Below, piece by piece: positions 16,659 through 24,103 of a DNA stretch of 32,331 nt (position 1 is its first letter; each line of letters starts with the position of its first letter). The notes beneath the pieces were generated by a model. It was not told the origin of the DNA. It saw nothing but the letters and a program-made list of their open reading frames with translations, and did not search any database. The DNA is taken from contig JACRKZ010000062.1 in the NCBI GenBank assembly GCA_016235455.1, positions 1-32,331 on the forward strand. The letters run 5' to 3'. The translations under genes were made by a program, and so were the position numbers. This DNA is from Armatimonadota bacterium (GTDB lineage: Bacteria > Armatimonadota > UBA10988).

Positions 16659-18194
16659 ATGGCGCAGTCTCGTCCGTCGCGTGCCACTCAGCAGACGCGT
16701 GCTTACAGCTTCCTGCTTGCGGTGGCGGCTTGTTTTGGGCTGATGTGCTTCTTCGTCGGCTTCTCGGTCGGCCGACATGGCAACCGGGTCGCCGCCGTGG
16801 CCACGTCGACGCCTGGCCAGGCGCCGTCGGCGGTGCCCATGCGGCCCAACGGGCGCAGCGTGCTGGATACCATGACACGGCCCATGGCGCCCACGGGCCA
16901 GCTCGATCCCGACCCGCTGGAAGCCTTCATGGAGGTCTACGAGCAGCTCAAGGCCAACTACTACAAGCCGATCGCCGACGCCGACAAGGCCAAGCTGTCG
17001 TATGGTGCCATTCGCGGCATGTTGCGCGAACTGGGCGACCCCTACACCCGCTTCATGGAGCCCAAGGACTACTCGGACTTCCGGCAGGACAACGAGGGCC
17101 ACTTCAAGGGCATCGGCGCCATGCTCGGTATCGACCAGAGCACCAACCGCGTGCAGGTCATCCGCGTCTTCCCCAACAACCCCGCCGCCAAGGCCGGGCT
17201 CAAGCCGGGCGACTATGTGGTCAAGGTCAATGACCAGCCCACCGACGATATGAGCCTCGATGTGGCGGTCTCCAAGATCCGCGGCGAGGCCGGCACCACC
17301 GTCAAGCTGACGGTCAGCCGGCCCGACAAGCCGCGCAAGCAGCTCGATCCCGAGTACCTGCGCAAGAACGGCATCAACCCCGACGAGCCGCGCAAGGATC
17401 CGGCGCCGGTCGACCCCGGCAAGCTGATCGACGTAGTCATCACGCGCGGCGACGTGCACATCCCCATCGTCGAGAGCGAAATGCTGCCCGGCGACCAGGG
17501 CTATGTGCATCTGAGCATGTTCAACGAGGAGAGCTACAAGCAGTTCACCGGCGAGATCGAGACGCTTCGCGGCAAGGGCATGAAGGGCCTGATCGTCGAT
17601 CTGCGCGACAACCCCGGTGGCAACCTCGAGGAAGTCATCCGCATCGTCAGCTACTTCGTGCGCCAGGGACCCGTCGTCCACATTCAGTCGCGCGACAAGC
17701 CGACCGAGGCGCTGACCGTGCAGTCGCGCTTCTACGGCAACTTCGATCTGCCCATGGTGGTGCTGGTTAACGGCTTCTCGGCCTCGGCCTCGGAGATCCT
17801 CTCTGGCGCGCTGCAAGACTATAAGCGCGCGACGGTCATCGGCGAGAAGACCTTTGGCAAGGGCCTCGTGCAGACCGTGCTGCGCCTGTCCGACCAGAGC
17901 GCTTTGGTGGTCACCACCTCGGTCTACCTGACGCCGAACAAGCGCAACATCAACAAGATCGGTATTGAGCCCGACGTCAAGGTGCCATGGGACCGCGCCG
18001 ACCAGGAGAAGGCGCTGACCACCGCGCTGACCGAAGGCAAGAAGCGCATCGACTGGGACCTGCAGCTGCAGAAGGCGGCTGAGCAGCTACGCGCCAAGAT
18101 GAACGGCAAGGAGCCGGCCAAGGCTGGCGCCAAGGCCGAGGCGACCACGCAGGCCAGCCTGCCCGCAGGCATGGCGCCGGCGCAAGGGCGCTAG
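16659..18194 (+). CDS. S41 C-terminal processing protease
   Basis: A 511-residue periplasmic serine protease of the CtpA/CtpB/Prc family. An N-terminal membrane anchor or uncleaved signal (about residues 17-37) is followed by the helical N-terminal region (LGDPYTRFMEPKDYSDF) and a PDZ domain (about 145-270, GIGAMLGI and NPAAKAGLKPGDYVV). The S41 core has GYVHLSMFNE and LIVDLRDNPGGNL. By alignment spacing with E. coli Prc the catalytic residues are S376 (within NGFSASASEI), K401 (FGKGLVQ) and Q405. About 35 proline/charged residues (222-258) are inserted before the last PDZ strand. ATG 16659 is preferred over a GTG 12 bp upstream because AGGTGGAG precedes it by 7 bases. First gene of a three-gene operon. 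Confidence 0.93.
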   Translation: MAQSRPSRATQQTRAYSFLLAVAACFGLMCFFVGFSVGRHGNRVAAVATSTPGQAPSAVPMRPNGRSVLDTMTRPMAPTGQLDPDPLEAFMEVYEQLKANYYKPIADADKAKLSYGAIRGMLRELGDPYTRFMEPKDYSDFRQDNEGHFKGIGAMLGIDQSTNRVQVIRVFPNNPAAKAGLKPGDYVVKVNDQPTDDMSLDVAVSKIRGEAGTTVKLTVSRPDKPRKQLDPEYLRKNGINPDEPRKDPAPVDPGKLIDVVITRGDVHIPIVESEMLPGDQGYVHLSMFNEESYKQFTGEIETLRGKGMKGLIVDLRDNPGGNLEEVIRIVSYFVRQGPVVHIQSRDKPTEALTVQSRFYGNFDLPMVVLVNGFSASASEILSGALQDYKRATVIGEKTFGKGLVQTVLRLSDQSALVVTTSVYLTPNKRNINKIGIEPDVKVPWDRADQEKALTTALTEGKKRIDWDLQLQKAAEQLRAKMNGKEPAKAGAKAEATTQASLPAGMAPAQGR

Positions 18195-18198
18195 TGCG

Positions 18199-19194
18199 TT
18201 GAGTACTACCGAGGGCCAAGACACGACGCCAACGAGCGCGCTGCTGCCGACGCACGACCAGGTCGAGCGGCAACTGCGCCGCGAGCGCAGCCTGCTGGTC
18301 ACCGCGCTGGTGCTGGCCCTCGCGCTGCTGCTGCTCATGCGCGTGGGTACGCGGGTGTGGGCCATCGCCGTCTGGGATCCCGTCGAGCGCACCTTCGTCG
18401 AGCATGTCTACCTCACCCAGCGGGCCCAGGCCGAGGAGGCCAAGCGGCTCGTGCTGCGTCGCGCGCAGGCTACCCACCCTTACTACAACACGGCCGACGG
18501 CGCGGCGCTGTTCGGTCGCGCCAATCCCGGCTTTGAGCAGCGGGTGCGCGTCGCACCGGCGCGACGCATGGTGGTCATGCCGCAGGGCGCCAGCGGCAGT
18601 ACGCCCGTGGTGGCCGCGGCCGATGCGCTGGGCGGCGTGCTCAAGCCCGTGGTCGATGCCTGGGCCATCTATGACCTGGGCACCAAGCGGCCCATCACCG
18701 CGCTGCCCACCAAGGACCAGGCCGACCAGGCGTTGCACGACCGGCTGGCGGCGGTCTCGGCGCGCGTGCGCGCCGAGTTGAGCGGCAACGGCGTGCTGCT
18801 GAGCGAAGGCTTCCTGCAGAAGGTGGAGGTGCGCGCCGTACGCGGCTGGCCCGTGGCCAAGGTGCTGACCGTGCCCCAGGCCGTGGCCTTCCTGTCGGGC
18901 GCCGGCGACAGCGCCATGACCCACGTCGTGGTCCAGGGCGAGTCGGCCAAGAGCATCGCCGCCAAGTACAACGCGCGCATTGAGGACCTGCTGACCTGGA
19001 ACAACGGCCTCGACCTGGCTCGCTTGCGCGCCGGCGACCGGCTGCTGGTGCGCCGGCCCGAGGCGCCGCTCACCGTGCTCACGGTGGAGCGCCGCACCTA
19101 TCGCCAGGATGGCCAGACCGTGACCATGGAGGTGAGGCGCCACGACGGCGTCGAGACCAACCGACTGCCCTCGGAGCAAGCCAAGCAGCCATGA
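18199..19194 (+). CDS. LysM membrane protein, M23-peptidase-like architecture without peptidase
   Basis: A 331-residue protein starting at TTG 18199, 4 bases after the protease stop; no in-frame ATG lies before the membrane segment. Residues 31-48 form one transmembrane helix with a charged cytoplasmic head (N-in). The outer part has a region like the pre-LysM domain of Firmicutes-type LysM-G5-M23 endopeptidases (DAWAIYDL, ALPTKDQADQALHDRL, then GFLQKVEVRAV). A LysM peptidoglycan-binding domain follows (241-286, THVVVQGESAKSIAAKYNAR, LLTWNN, LRAGDRLLV). The next stretch, PLTVLTVERRTYRQDG, resembles the opening of a G5 domain, and then the protein ends without an M23 peptidase. It probably binds cell wall and may target or regulate the neighbouring protease. 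Its stop overlaps the Hsp70-like start (ATGA). Confidence 0.75.
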   Translation: MSTTEGQDTTPTSALLPTHDQVERQLRRERSLLVTALVLALALLLLMRVGTRVWAIAVWDPVERTFVEHVYLTQRAQAEEAKRLVLRRAQATHPYYNTADGAALFGRANPGFEQRVRVAPARRMVVMPQGASGSTPVVAAADALGGVLKPVVDAWAIYDLGTKRPITALPTKDQADQALHDRLAAVSARVRAELSGNGVLLSEGFLQKVEVRAVRGWPVAKVLTVPQAVAFLSGAGDSAMTHVVVQGESAKSIAAKYNARIEDLLTWNNGLDLARLRAGDRLLVRRPEAPLTVLTVERRTYRQDGQTVTMEVRRHDGVETNRLPSEQAKQP

Positions 19195-20786
19195 CCGCAC
19201 CCGACCAGGCCAGTACCCCCCTGGGTCGCGTGATCGCCATCGACCTGGGCAGCACCAACACTGTCGTTGCCTCTGCCGACGCGGGTGGCGCCGTGCAGAT
19301 CATCGCGCCCGGCGACCTGGCCTGCGATGCCGGGCCCGGCACGCCGCCGCTGGTGCCGTCGGTGGTCTACGTGCGCGATGCCCGCTCGGTCGACGTGCTG
19401 GTCGGCGCCGCCGTGGCGCGGGCCGGGCTCGATCAGACCGACGACCCGCGCTACATCACCGGCTTCAAACGCCGCATCGCCACGCGCATGACCGGCCTGG
19501 ACCCCGAGGTCGACGGCATCGAAGTCAGCTGCGAGCGGGCCGCTGGCTGGTTCCTGACCGGCGTGCTGCAGGCCATCGACGGCCTTGACCGCAACCGCGA
19601 CACCGTGGTCTTCACCGTGCCCGTCGGTAGCTTCCAGCCCTACCTGGACTGGCTCGAGGCCTATTGGCCCGTGCGCCGTTGGCGCGTGGTCGACGAGAGC
19701 ACCGCCGCCGCGCTGGGCTACGGCGTGGCCGCGCCGGGCCGCCGCGTGCTCACCTGCGACCTGGGCGGCGGCACCGTCGACCTGTCGCTGGTGCGCCTGC
19801 CCGACGATCTCGACGCCACCGACCAGCCCGTGGCCGCCACGGTCATCGCCAAGGTCGGCCAGGTGCTCGGCGGCGACGACATCGATCACTGGCTGCTCGA
19901 ACACATCCTGCGCAAGGTGGGGCTGGACGGCGTCGACACCGACCGGCCCAGCCTGCTGCGCGCCGCCGAGATGGCCAAGATCGGCCTGTCCACCAGCCAC
20001 GAGGCCGACTTCGACGCGCCGCATCCCTCCGGCGAGGGCCGCCTCCGCGCGCGGGTCAGCCGCGACGAGTTGGAGGACGTGCTCATCGGCCACGACTTCC
20101 TCTCACGCCTGCAGGCCGGGCTGGAGACACTGCTGCGCCAGGCCGAGCGCCGTGGCGTGAGTAAGGACGACATCGAGCATGTGCTGCTGGTCGGCGGCAC
20201 CAGCCAGGTGCCCGCGGTGCGGCGCATGTTGCAGGGCAACTTCGGCGCCGCGCGGGTGCGCTCCGAGCATGTCTTCACCGCCGCGGCCCGCGGCGCGGCC
20301 CGGCTGGGCCTGGGCGTCAGCGTGCGCGACTTCCTCTACCACAGCTACGCGGTGCGGGGCTGGAACCATGTGGCCCGCCGCCACGAGTACGACCTGGTGG
20401 TGCCGGCGCTGTCGCCCTATCCGTTTGCCGAGCCGGTGGTGCGCGAGTACGCTGCCAGTGCGCCGGGCCAGCCGGCCATGGAGCTGTTCCTGGGCGAGAT
20501 TGAGCATGGCGACGTGTCGCGGCCCGAAGTCATCATCGAGGACCGCCGCGTGCGGGTCATCAACGCGCCGATGCCCGCGCATCGCTACGCACTGGTGGAT
20601 GAGGACCGCGTGGTGCCGCTGAACAACGGCACGGTGGTCCCGCTCGACCCGCCAGGCCATCCGGGCATCAACCGCGTGCGGGTCATCTTCTCGGTCGACG
20701 AGCGCCGCCGGCTCAAGCTGACGGCCATCGACCTGCAGACCAACCGCACGCTGTTGCGCGACCAGCCGATCGCGCTGCTGACGTAG
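19191..20786 (+). CDS. Lid-less Hsp70-family protein
   Basis: A 531-residue Hsp70/actin-fold protein. The ATPase domain shows phosphate-1 IDLGSTNT (17-24), a GFKRRIATRM stretch, DESTAAALGYG (168-178), phosphate-2 CDLGGGTVDLS (189-199), KVGQVLGGDDID (221-232) and the adenosine motif VLLVGGTSQVP (331-341). The C-terminal part (about 405-531) resembles the Hsp70 substrate-binding beta-domain: PYPFAEPVVREY, a VPLDPPGHPGINRVRVIF segment, and KLTAIDLQTNR. There is no alpha-helical lid and no EEVD-type tail. It is cytoplasmic as no signal is seen. DnaK is about 100 residues longer, so this is probably a specialised paralogue rather than the housekeeping chaperone. Translationally coupled (ATGA overlap) to the LysM gene. 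Confidence 0.88.
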   Translation: MTAPDQASTPLGRVIAIDLGSTNTVVASADAGGAVQIIAPGDLACDAGPGTPPLVPSVVYVRDARSVDVLVGAAVARAGLDQTDDPRYITGFKRRIATRMTGLDPEVDGIEVSCERAAGWFLTGVLQAIDGLDRNRDTVVFTVPVGSFQPYLDWLEAYWPVRRWRVVDESTAAALGYGVAAPGRRVLTCDLGGGTVDLSLVRLPDDLDATDQPVAATVIAKVGQVLGGDDIDHWLLEHILRKVGLDGVDTDRPSLLRAAEMAKIGLSTSHEADFDAPHPSGEGRLRARVSRDELEDVLIGHDFLSRLQAGLETLLRQAERRGVSKDDIEHVLLVGGTSQVPAVRRMLQGNFGAARVRSEHVFTAAARGAARLGLGVSVRDFLYHSYAVRGWNHVARRHEYDLVVPALSPYPFAEPVVREYAASAPGQPAMELFLGEIEHGDVSRPEVIIEDRRVRVINAPMPAHRYALVDEDRVVPLNNGTVVPLDPPGHPGINRVRVIFSVDERRRLKLTAIDLQTNRTLLRDQPIALLT

Positions 20787-20812
20787 GGTGCCGGGCGGCG
20801 TGGTGTGAGCAC

Positions 20813-20895
20813 CCTCCAGATCAGCAGATGGCGCAGATGACACAGATCAGGCGATCCGCTATCTGTGTCATCTGCGCCATCTGCTGATCTGGAGG
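20813..20895. repeat. Perfect 35-bp inverted repeat built of CAGAT units
   Basis: Arms 20813-20847 and 20861-20895 are exact reverse complements, with a 13-base loop. Each arm holds four CAGAT (or ATCTG) pentamers spaced 8, 9 and 9 bases (left arm at 20817, 20825, 20834, 20843). The element sits in the 120-bp gap between the convergent stops of the Hsp70-like and aldehyde dehydrogenase genes. Its base composition is visibly less GC-rich than its surroundings. It could act as a bidirectional terminator, but its perfection and internal periodicity look more like a dispersed REP/MITE-type element. No target duplication or T-tract is evident. Confidence 0.85.
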
Positions 20896-20906
20896 CCGAC
20901 TGGCTA

Positions 20907-22343
20907 TCAGCCGTTCAGCGTATCGGAGAACACCAAGTGGCGCTTGCGCTGCCAGGTGCGCGGGGACGACACACCTTCACCGGTGGGCGTGGTGACGGTC
21001 ATCGTGGCCCAGCCCTCGCCCGAGTCACCGCTGAAGCTGTAGCTCGGACCGTTGATGACGGTGATCGTCGTGCACAGGGCCGCGGCGTAGCGCGTGATGT
21101 GGTCGGTGTTGCGCGAGTGCAGGATGGCCGTGTGGCCAAAGCCGTGCTCGACCTGGAGCGCCAGGCGCAGGCCGTCGTCGAAGTCGCGCACGCGCACGAT
21201 GGGCAGGAACGGCATCATCTGCTCGTGGATGACCATCGGGTGGTCCTCGGGCAGCACGGCCACCAACAGCCGCGGCTCGCCGCGGGTCGGCAGCCCGGCG
21301 CGGCGCAGCAGCTCGGCGGCGTCCTGGCCGATGCTCTCGCGGCGCGGATGCTCGCCATCGAGCACCACGGGCAGCAGCTTCTCGACGTCGCTCGGCCCCA
21401 GGATCTGCGCGCCGTTCTGAGCCATGGCGGCCAGATAGTCGTCCAGCACGCGGCTCTCGCAGATGCCCACCTTCTCGGCCACGCACGGCAGGTTGTTGTC
21501 GAACGAGCCGCCGGCCACCGTGGCCCAGCCAGCGCGCGCCACGTCAGCGGTGGAGTCGACGAACACCGGCGGGTTGCCGGGACCGGCCGCGAAGACCTTC
21601 TTCTTGGTGTCGAACGCGGCGCGCACCACGCCCGGTCCACCGGTGGCGGCGATGATGCGGATGCGCTCGTGGTTCATGATCTGCGAGGCGGCCTTGAGCG
21701 TCGGATCGGCCACGCAGGTCAACAGGTTGCGCGGCCCGCCGGCGGCCACGATGGCCTCGTTGAGCGCGGCGATGGTGCCGATGGTGCAGTGCTTGGCGCT
21801 GGGATGCGGGCAGAAGACGACGCTGTTGCCCGCGGAGATCATGGTGATGGCGTTGTTGATCGGCGTGGCCGTCGGGTTGGTGCTCGGGGTGATCGAGCAG
21901 ATCACACCCCAGGGCAGACCCTCCACGATGTGCATACCGTGGTCGCCCTTGATCAGCCGCTTCTCCAGGTCCTCGACGCCCGGCGAGCCCTTGGCCACGG
22001 CCTCGTTCTTGAGCTTCTTGTCCGAGGCGCGGCCCATGTCCGTCTCTTGGCGGGCATGCTGACCCCACTCGGCGGCGTGCTTGATGGCCGTGTCGCGAAT
22101 GGCCTGCACCACCACACGGCGCAGCGCGATGCCGCCGTCGGTCAGTTCGGCATAGGCGCGCTCGGCGGCCACGATGGCGTCTTCGGGCGAGTTGACGATG
22201 CCCGAGTTGCCGCCGCTCGGCGCCGGGGGCACCGGCAGCGGCGACGCCTGGCCATTGGTCGGCGCGGCGGCCGGGGCCGTGCCCGACAGTTCGCGCACCA
22301 CTCGCTCCACGATCTGGCTCACGCGGCGTTCATCAAGCTCCAT
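20907..22343 (-). CDS. Microcompartment-type CoA-acylating aldehyde dehydrogenase
   Basis: A 478-residue aldehyde dehydrogenase of the PduP/EutE group, which converts an aldehyde plus CoA and NAD+ to acyl-CoA. The catalytic cysteine is C287 in NNLPCVAEK. SITPSTNPTATPINNAI, GPGNPPVFVD, IHEQMMPFLPIV and the closing INGPSYSFSG are group features. The first 21 residues (MELDERRVSQIVERVVRELSG) form an amphipathic helix like those that target enzymes into BMC shells. A 28-residue proline/alanine/glycine linker follows before the enzyme proper. This strongly suggests encapsulation, yet no shell gene lies within the window. ATG 22343 is chosen over a start 15 bp upstream because GGAG precedes it by 7 bases. 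Only one base separates it from the aroB stop. Confidence 0.9.
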   Translation of the reverse strand: MELDERRVSQIVERVVRELSGTAPAAAPTNGQASPLPVPPAPSGGNSGIVNSPEDAIVAAERAYAELTDGGIALRRVVVQAIRDTAIKHAAEWGQHARQETDMGRASDKKLKNEAVAKGSPGVEDLEKRLIKGDHGMHIVEGLPWGVICSITPSTNPTATPINNAITMISAGNSVVFCPHPSAKHCTIGTIAALNEAIVAAGGPRNLLTCVADPTLKAASQIMNHERIRIIAATGGPGVVRAAFDTKKKVFAAGPGNPPVFVDSTADVARAGWATVAGGSFDNNLPCVAEKVGICESRVLDDYLAAMAQNGAQILGPSDVEKLLPVVLDGEHPRRESIGQDAAELLRRAGLPTRGEPRLLVAVLPEDHPMVIHEQMMPFLPIVRVRDFDDGLRLALQVEHGFGHTAILHSRNTDHITRYAAALCTTITVINGPSYSFSGDSGEGWATMTVTTPTGEGVSSPRTWQRKRHLVFSDTLNG

Positions 22344-22344
22344 G

Positions 22345-23481
22345 CTACGTCTCCACACAAGCCTGCCGCAGCAGGCTCAGTATCATCTCGGGCGGCGTGT
22401 CGGCCGCCACCGTCGCTTGGCCCAGTGCGGTCAGCAGTGTCAACCGCATCTGGCCCTCGCGGGCCTTCTTGTCGCGACCCATGGCCGCGAAAACCACTTC
22501 GGGATCGGTGCCCGCGGGCACCTTGGTCGGCAGACCCACCGCCGCGCACACCGCCTCCAGGCGCTGCGCGTCGCTGGCCTCCAGGTCGCCGCGCAGCACG
22601 CCCAGGCGCGCCGCCAGCACCATGCCGATACTGACCGCCTCGCCGTGGTGCAGCTTGCCGTAGCCGGCGGTGGCCTCCAGCGCATGACCGAAAGTGTGGC
22701 CGAAGTTGAGCCAGGCGCGCTGGCCCGACTCGCGCTCATCGGCGGCCACCACCTGGCCCTTGAGCTGGCACGACCGCACCACGCTGTAGCGCGCTGTGTC
22801 GGGCGACAGGCTGACCTTCGCCGTGAGGCGCAGGCCTCCTCGCTCGGGCCGCGTGACGAACGCCGACTCCAGCCGTTCGAACATGGCCAGGTCAAGAATG
22901 GCGCCGTGCTTGATGACCTCGGCCAGGCCGCAGCGCAGTTCGCGCGTGGGCAGGCTGGCCAGCGTGTCCAGATCGGCGCAGACCAGATTCGGCTGCCAGA
23001 ACGCGCCAATCAGGTTCTTGCCGTGGAAGTTGACGCCGGTCTTGCCGCCGACCGACGAGTCGACCATGGCCACGAGCGTCGTGGGCACTTGCACAAACGA
23101 GATGCCGCGGTAGTAGCAGGCGGCGGCGAACCCGGCCATATCGCCCACCACGCCGCCGCCCAGCGCGATCAGCACGCCGTGCCGGTCGAGTCGGCGCGCC
23201 ATCGCCGCCGACCAGATCTTCTCGATCGTGCCCAGGTGCTTGTAGCGCTCGCCCGCGGGGATCTCGGCAACGCCGGCCTCAATACCGGCGGCATCGAGCG
23301 AATCGAGCAGGGGATGGGCATAGCGCCTGGCAATCGCGGCGTTGGTGACCACCAGCGCCCGCCGGCCAAGGTCCAGGGCCGCCATCTGAGCACCGACGGA
23401 GGCGACTTCGCCGTGGCCAATCCGCACGGGATAGCCGCGTTCGCCCAGCTCGATGGTGACCAGTGTGGCGTCCTCGGTCAT
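22345..23481 (-). CDS. aroB: 3-dehydroquinate synthase
   Basis: A 378-residue enzyme that turns 3-deoxy-D-arabino-heptulosonate 7-phosphate into 3-dehydroquinate, the second step of the shikimate pathway, using NAD+ and a divalent metal. Diagnostic motifs are present in order: GGGVVGDMAGFAAACYYRGI, VPTTLVAMVDSSVGGKTGVN, GLAEVIKHGAI, and the metal-binding FGHTFGHALE and HGEAV. Length is typical (about 340-380). The ATG at 23481 is chosen because the motif-free codons upstream read as unrelated sequence. There is no Shine-Dalgarno before it, and a TATACT -10 box ends 8 bases before the ATG, so the message is probably leaderless. It abuts the aldehyde dehydrogenase gene, with no functional link evident. 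Confidence 0.95.
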   Translation of the reverse strand: MTEDATLVTIELGERGYPVRIGHGEVASVGAQMAALDLGRRALVVTNAAIARRYAHPLLDSLDAAGIEAGVAEIPAGERYKHLGTIEKIWSAAMARRLDRHGVLIALGGGVVGDMAGFAAACYYRGISFVQVPTTLVAMVDSSVGGKTGVNFHGKNLIGAFWQPNLVCADLDTLASLPTRELRCGLAEVIKHGAILDLAMFERLESAFVTRPERGGLRLTAKVSLSPDTARYSVVRSCQLKGQVVAADERESGQRAWLNFGHTFGHALEATAGYGKLHHGEAVSIGMVLAARLGVLRGDLEASDAQRLEAVCAAVGLPTKVPAGTDPEVVFAAMGRDKKAREGQMRLTLLTALGQATVAADTPPEMILSLLRQACVET

Positions 23482-23489
23482 GGCTTGGC

Positions 23490-23498
23490 AGTATAGCA
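23490..23498 (-). promoter_or_regulatory. Extended -10 promoter of aroB
   Basis: Read on the minus strand, TGCTATACT is an extended -10 element (TGn plus TATACT). Eight bases separate it from the aroB ATG, so transcription would begin at or within about two bases of the start codon. No good -35 hexamer lies 16-18 bases upstream, which the TGn extension could compensate for. Confidence 0.5.
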
Positions 23499-23539
23499 CA
23501 GGGCTGGGATGGTAACGGTGATCGAGGCGCGGCCCGGAG

Positions 23540-24094
23540 CTAGTAGCTCCACAGGAACGCGACGCGGCAGTGCGGGGCCACGCGCAGCAGTTCGCCGCGC
23601 AGGCGCGCCAACTCGGGCGAGCGTCGCAGGCTACGCTCGTAGGCATCGCCATCGAGCGGAGTCGAGTAGCCCCACAGATGGACCGACACGAGCGCTGGTC
23701 GCCACCAGGTGGACCGGCGTCCGGTGGCCGGGTCGACCACGTGATGCGGCCCGAAGTTCATGCCCATCTCGGTCGGCGCGTGCGTACCGAGCACCTGGCC
23801 GCCCAGATTGGCCCGCAGTTCCTCCACCACCGGCGCGGGCCAGGGCGAGCGCACATCGAGGCTCAGGCAACCACACTCGCTCAGCCACGGCGCATACTCA
23901 CATGCCGGCAGGCCTGCTGGCAGCATCTCGTCGTCGTCCGATGTCGTTCCGTCGCAGGCGGTCGAGCCAAGACCGAGTGTTCGGGAGGCGACCGACACGG
24001 ACACCTCGGCACGGTCCGTCAGCGTCGCGTAGGCTTCGGGCAGAGGCACACGCAGCCGCGTGGCGTAAAGCACAGGGCCAACGCTCTGCGACAT
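23540..24094 (-). CDS. Unrecognised 184-residue protein
   Basis: I do not recognise this family. The start is supported by GAGGGC five bases before the ATG at 24094, and it follows the 415-residue gene by 9 bp on the same strand, so it is likely translated in the same transcript. The sequence is balanced rather than arginine-rich, which argues for a real protein. Visible features are an N-terminal strand-rich part (VLYATRLRVPLPEAYATL), an acidic patch (TTSDDDEM), C65, C75 and C77, SPWPAPVVEELRANLGG, a histidine/tryptophan-rich stretch (GPHHVVDPATGRRSTWW) and a SVHLWGYSTPLDGDAYERSL motif. No signal peptide or transmembrane helix is seen. It may be a soluble cytoplasmic protein of unknown job. 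Confidence 0.6.
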   Translation of the reverse strand: MSQSVGPVLYATRLRVPLPEAYATLTDRAEVSVSVASRTLGLGSTACDGTTSDDDEMLPAGLPACEYAPWLSECGCLSLDVRSPWPAPVVEELRANLGGQVLGTHAPTEMGMNFGPHHVVDPATGRRSTWWRPALVSVHLWGYSTPLDGDAYERSLRRSPELARLRGELLRVAPHCRVAFLWSY

Positions 24095-24103
24095 GGCTTG
24101 CCC

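Noticed and set aside
20813..20895. The palindrome as the end of an insertion sequence
   Set aside because: No transposase gene, no second end and no target duplication are visible in the window.
20865..22634. A 589-codon plus frame opposite the aldehyde dehydrogenase and aroB, starting within the palindrome
   Set aside because: Shadow of two well-supported minus genes; the product is His/Arg/Gly-rich and featureless.
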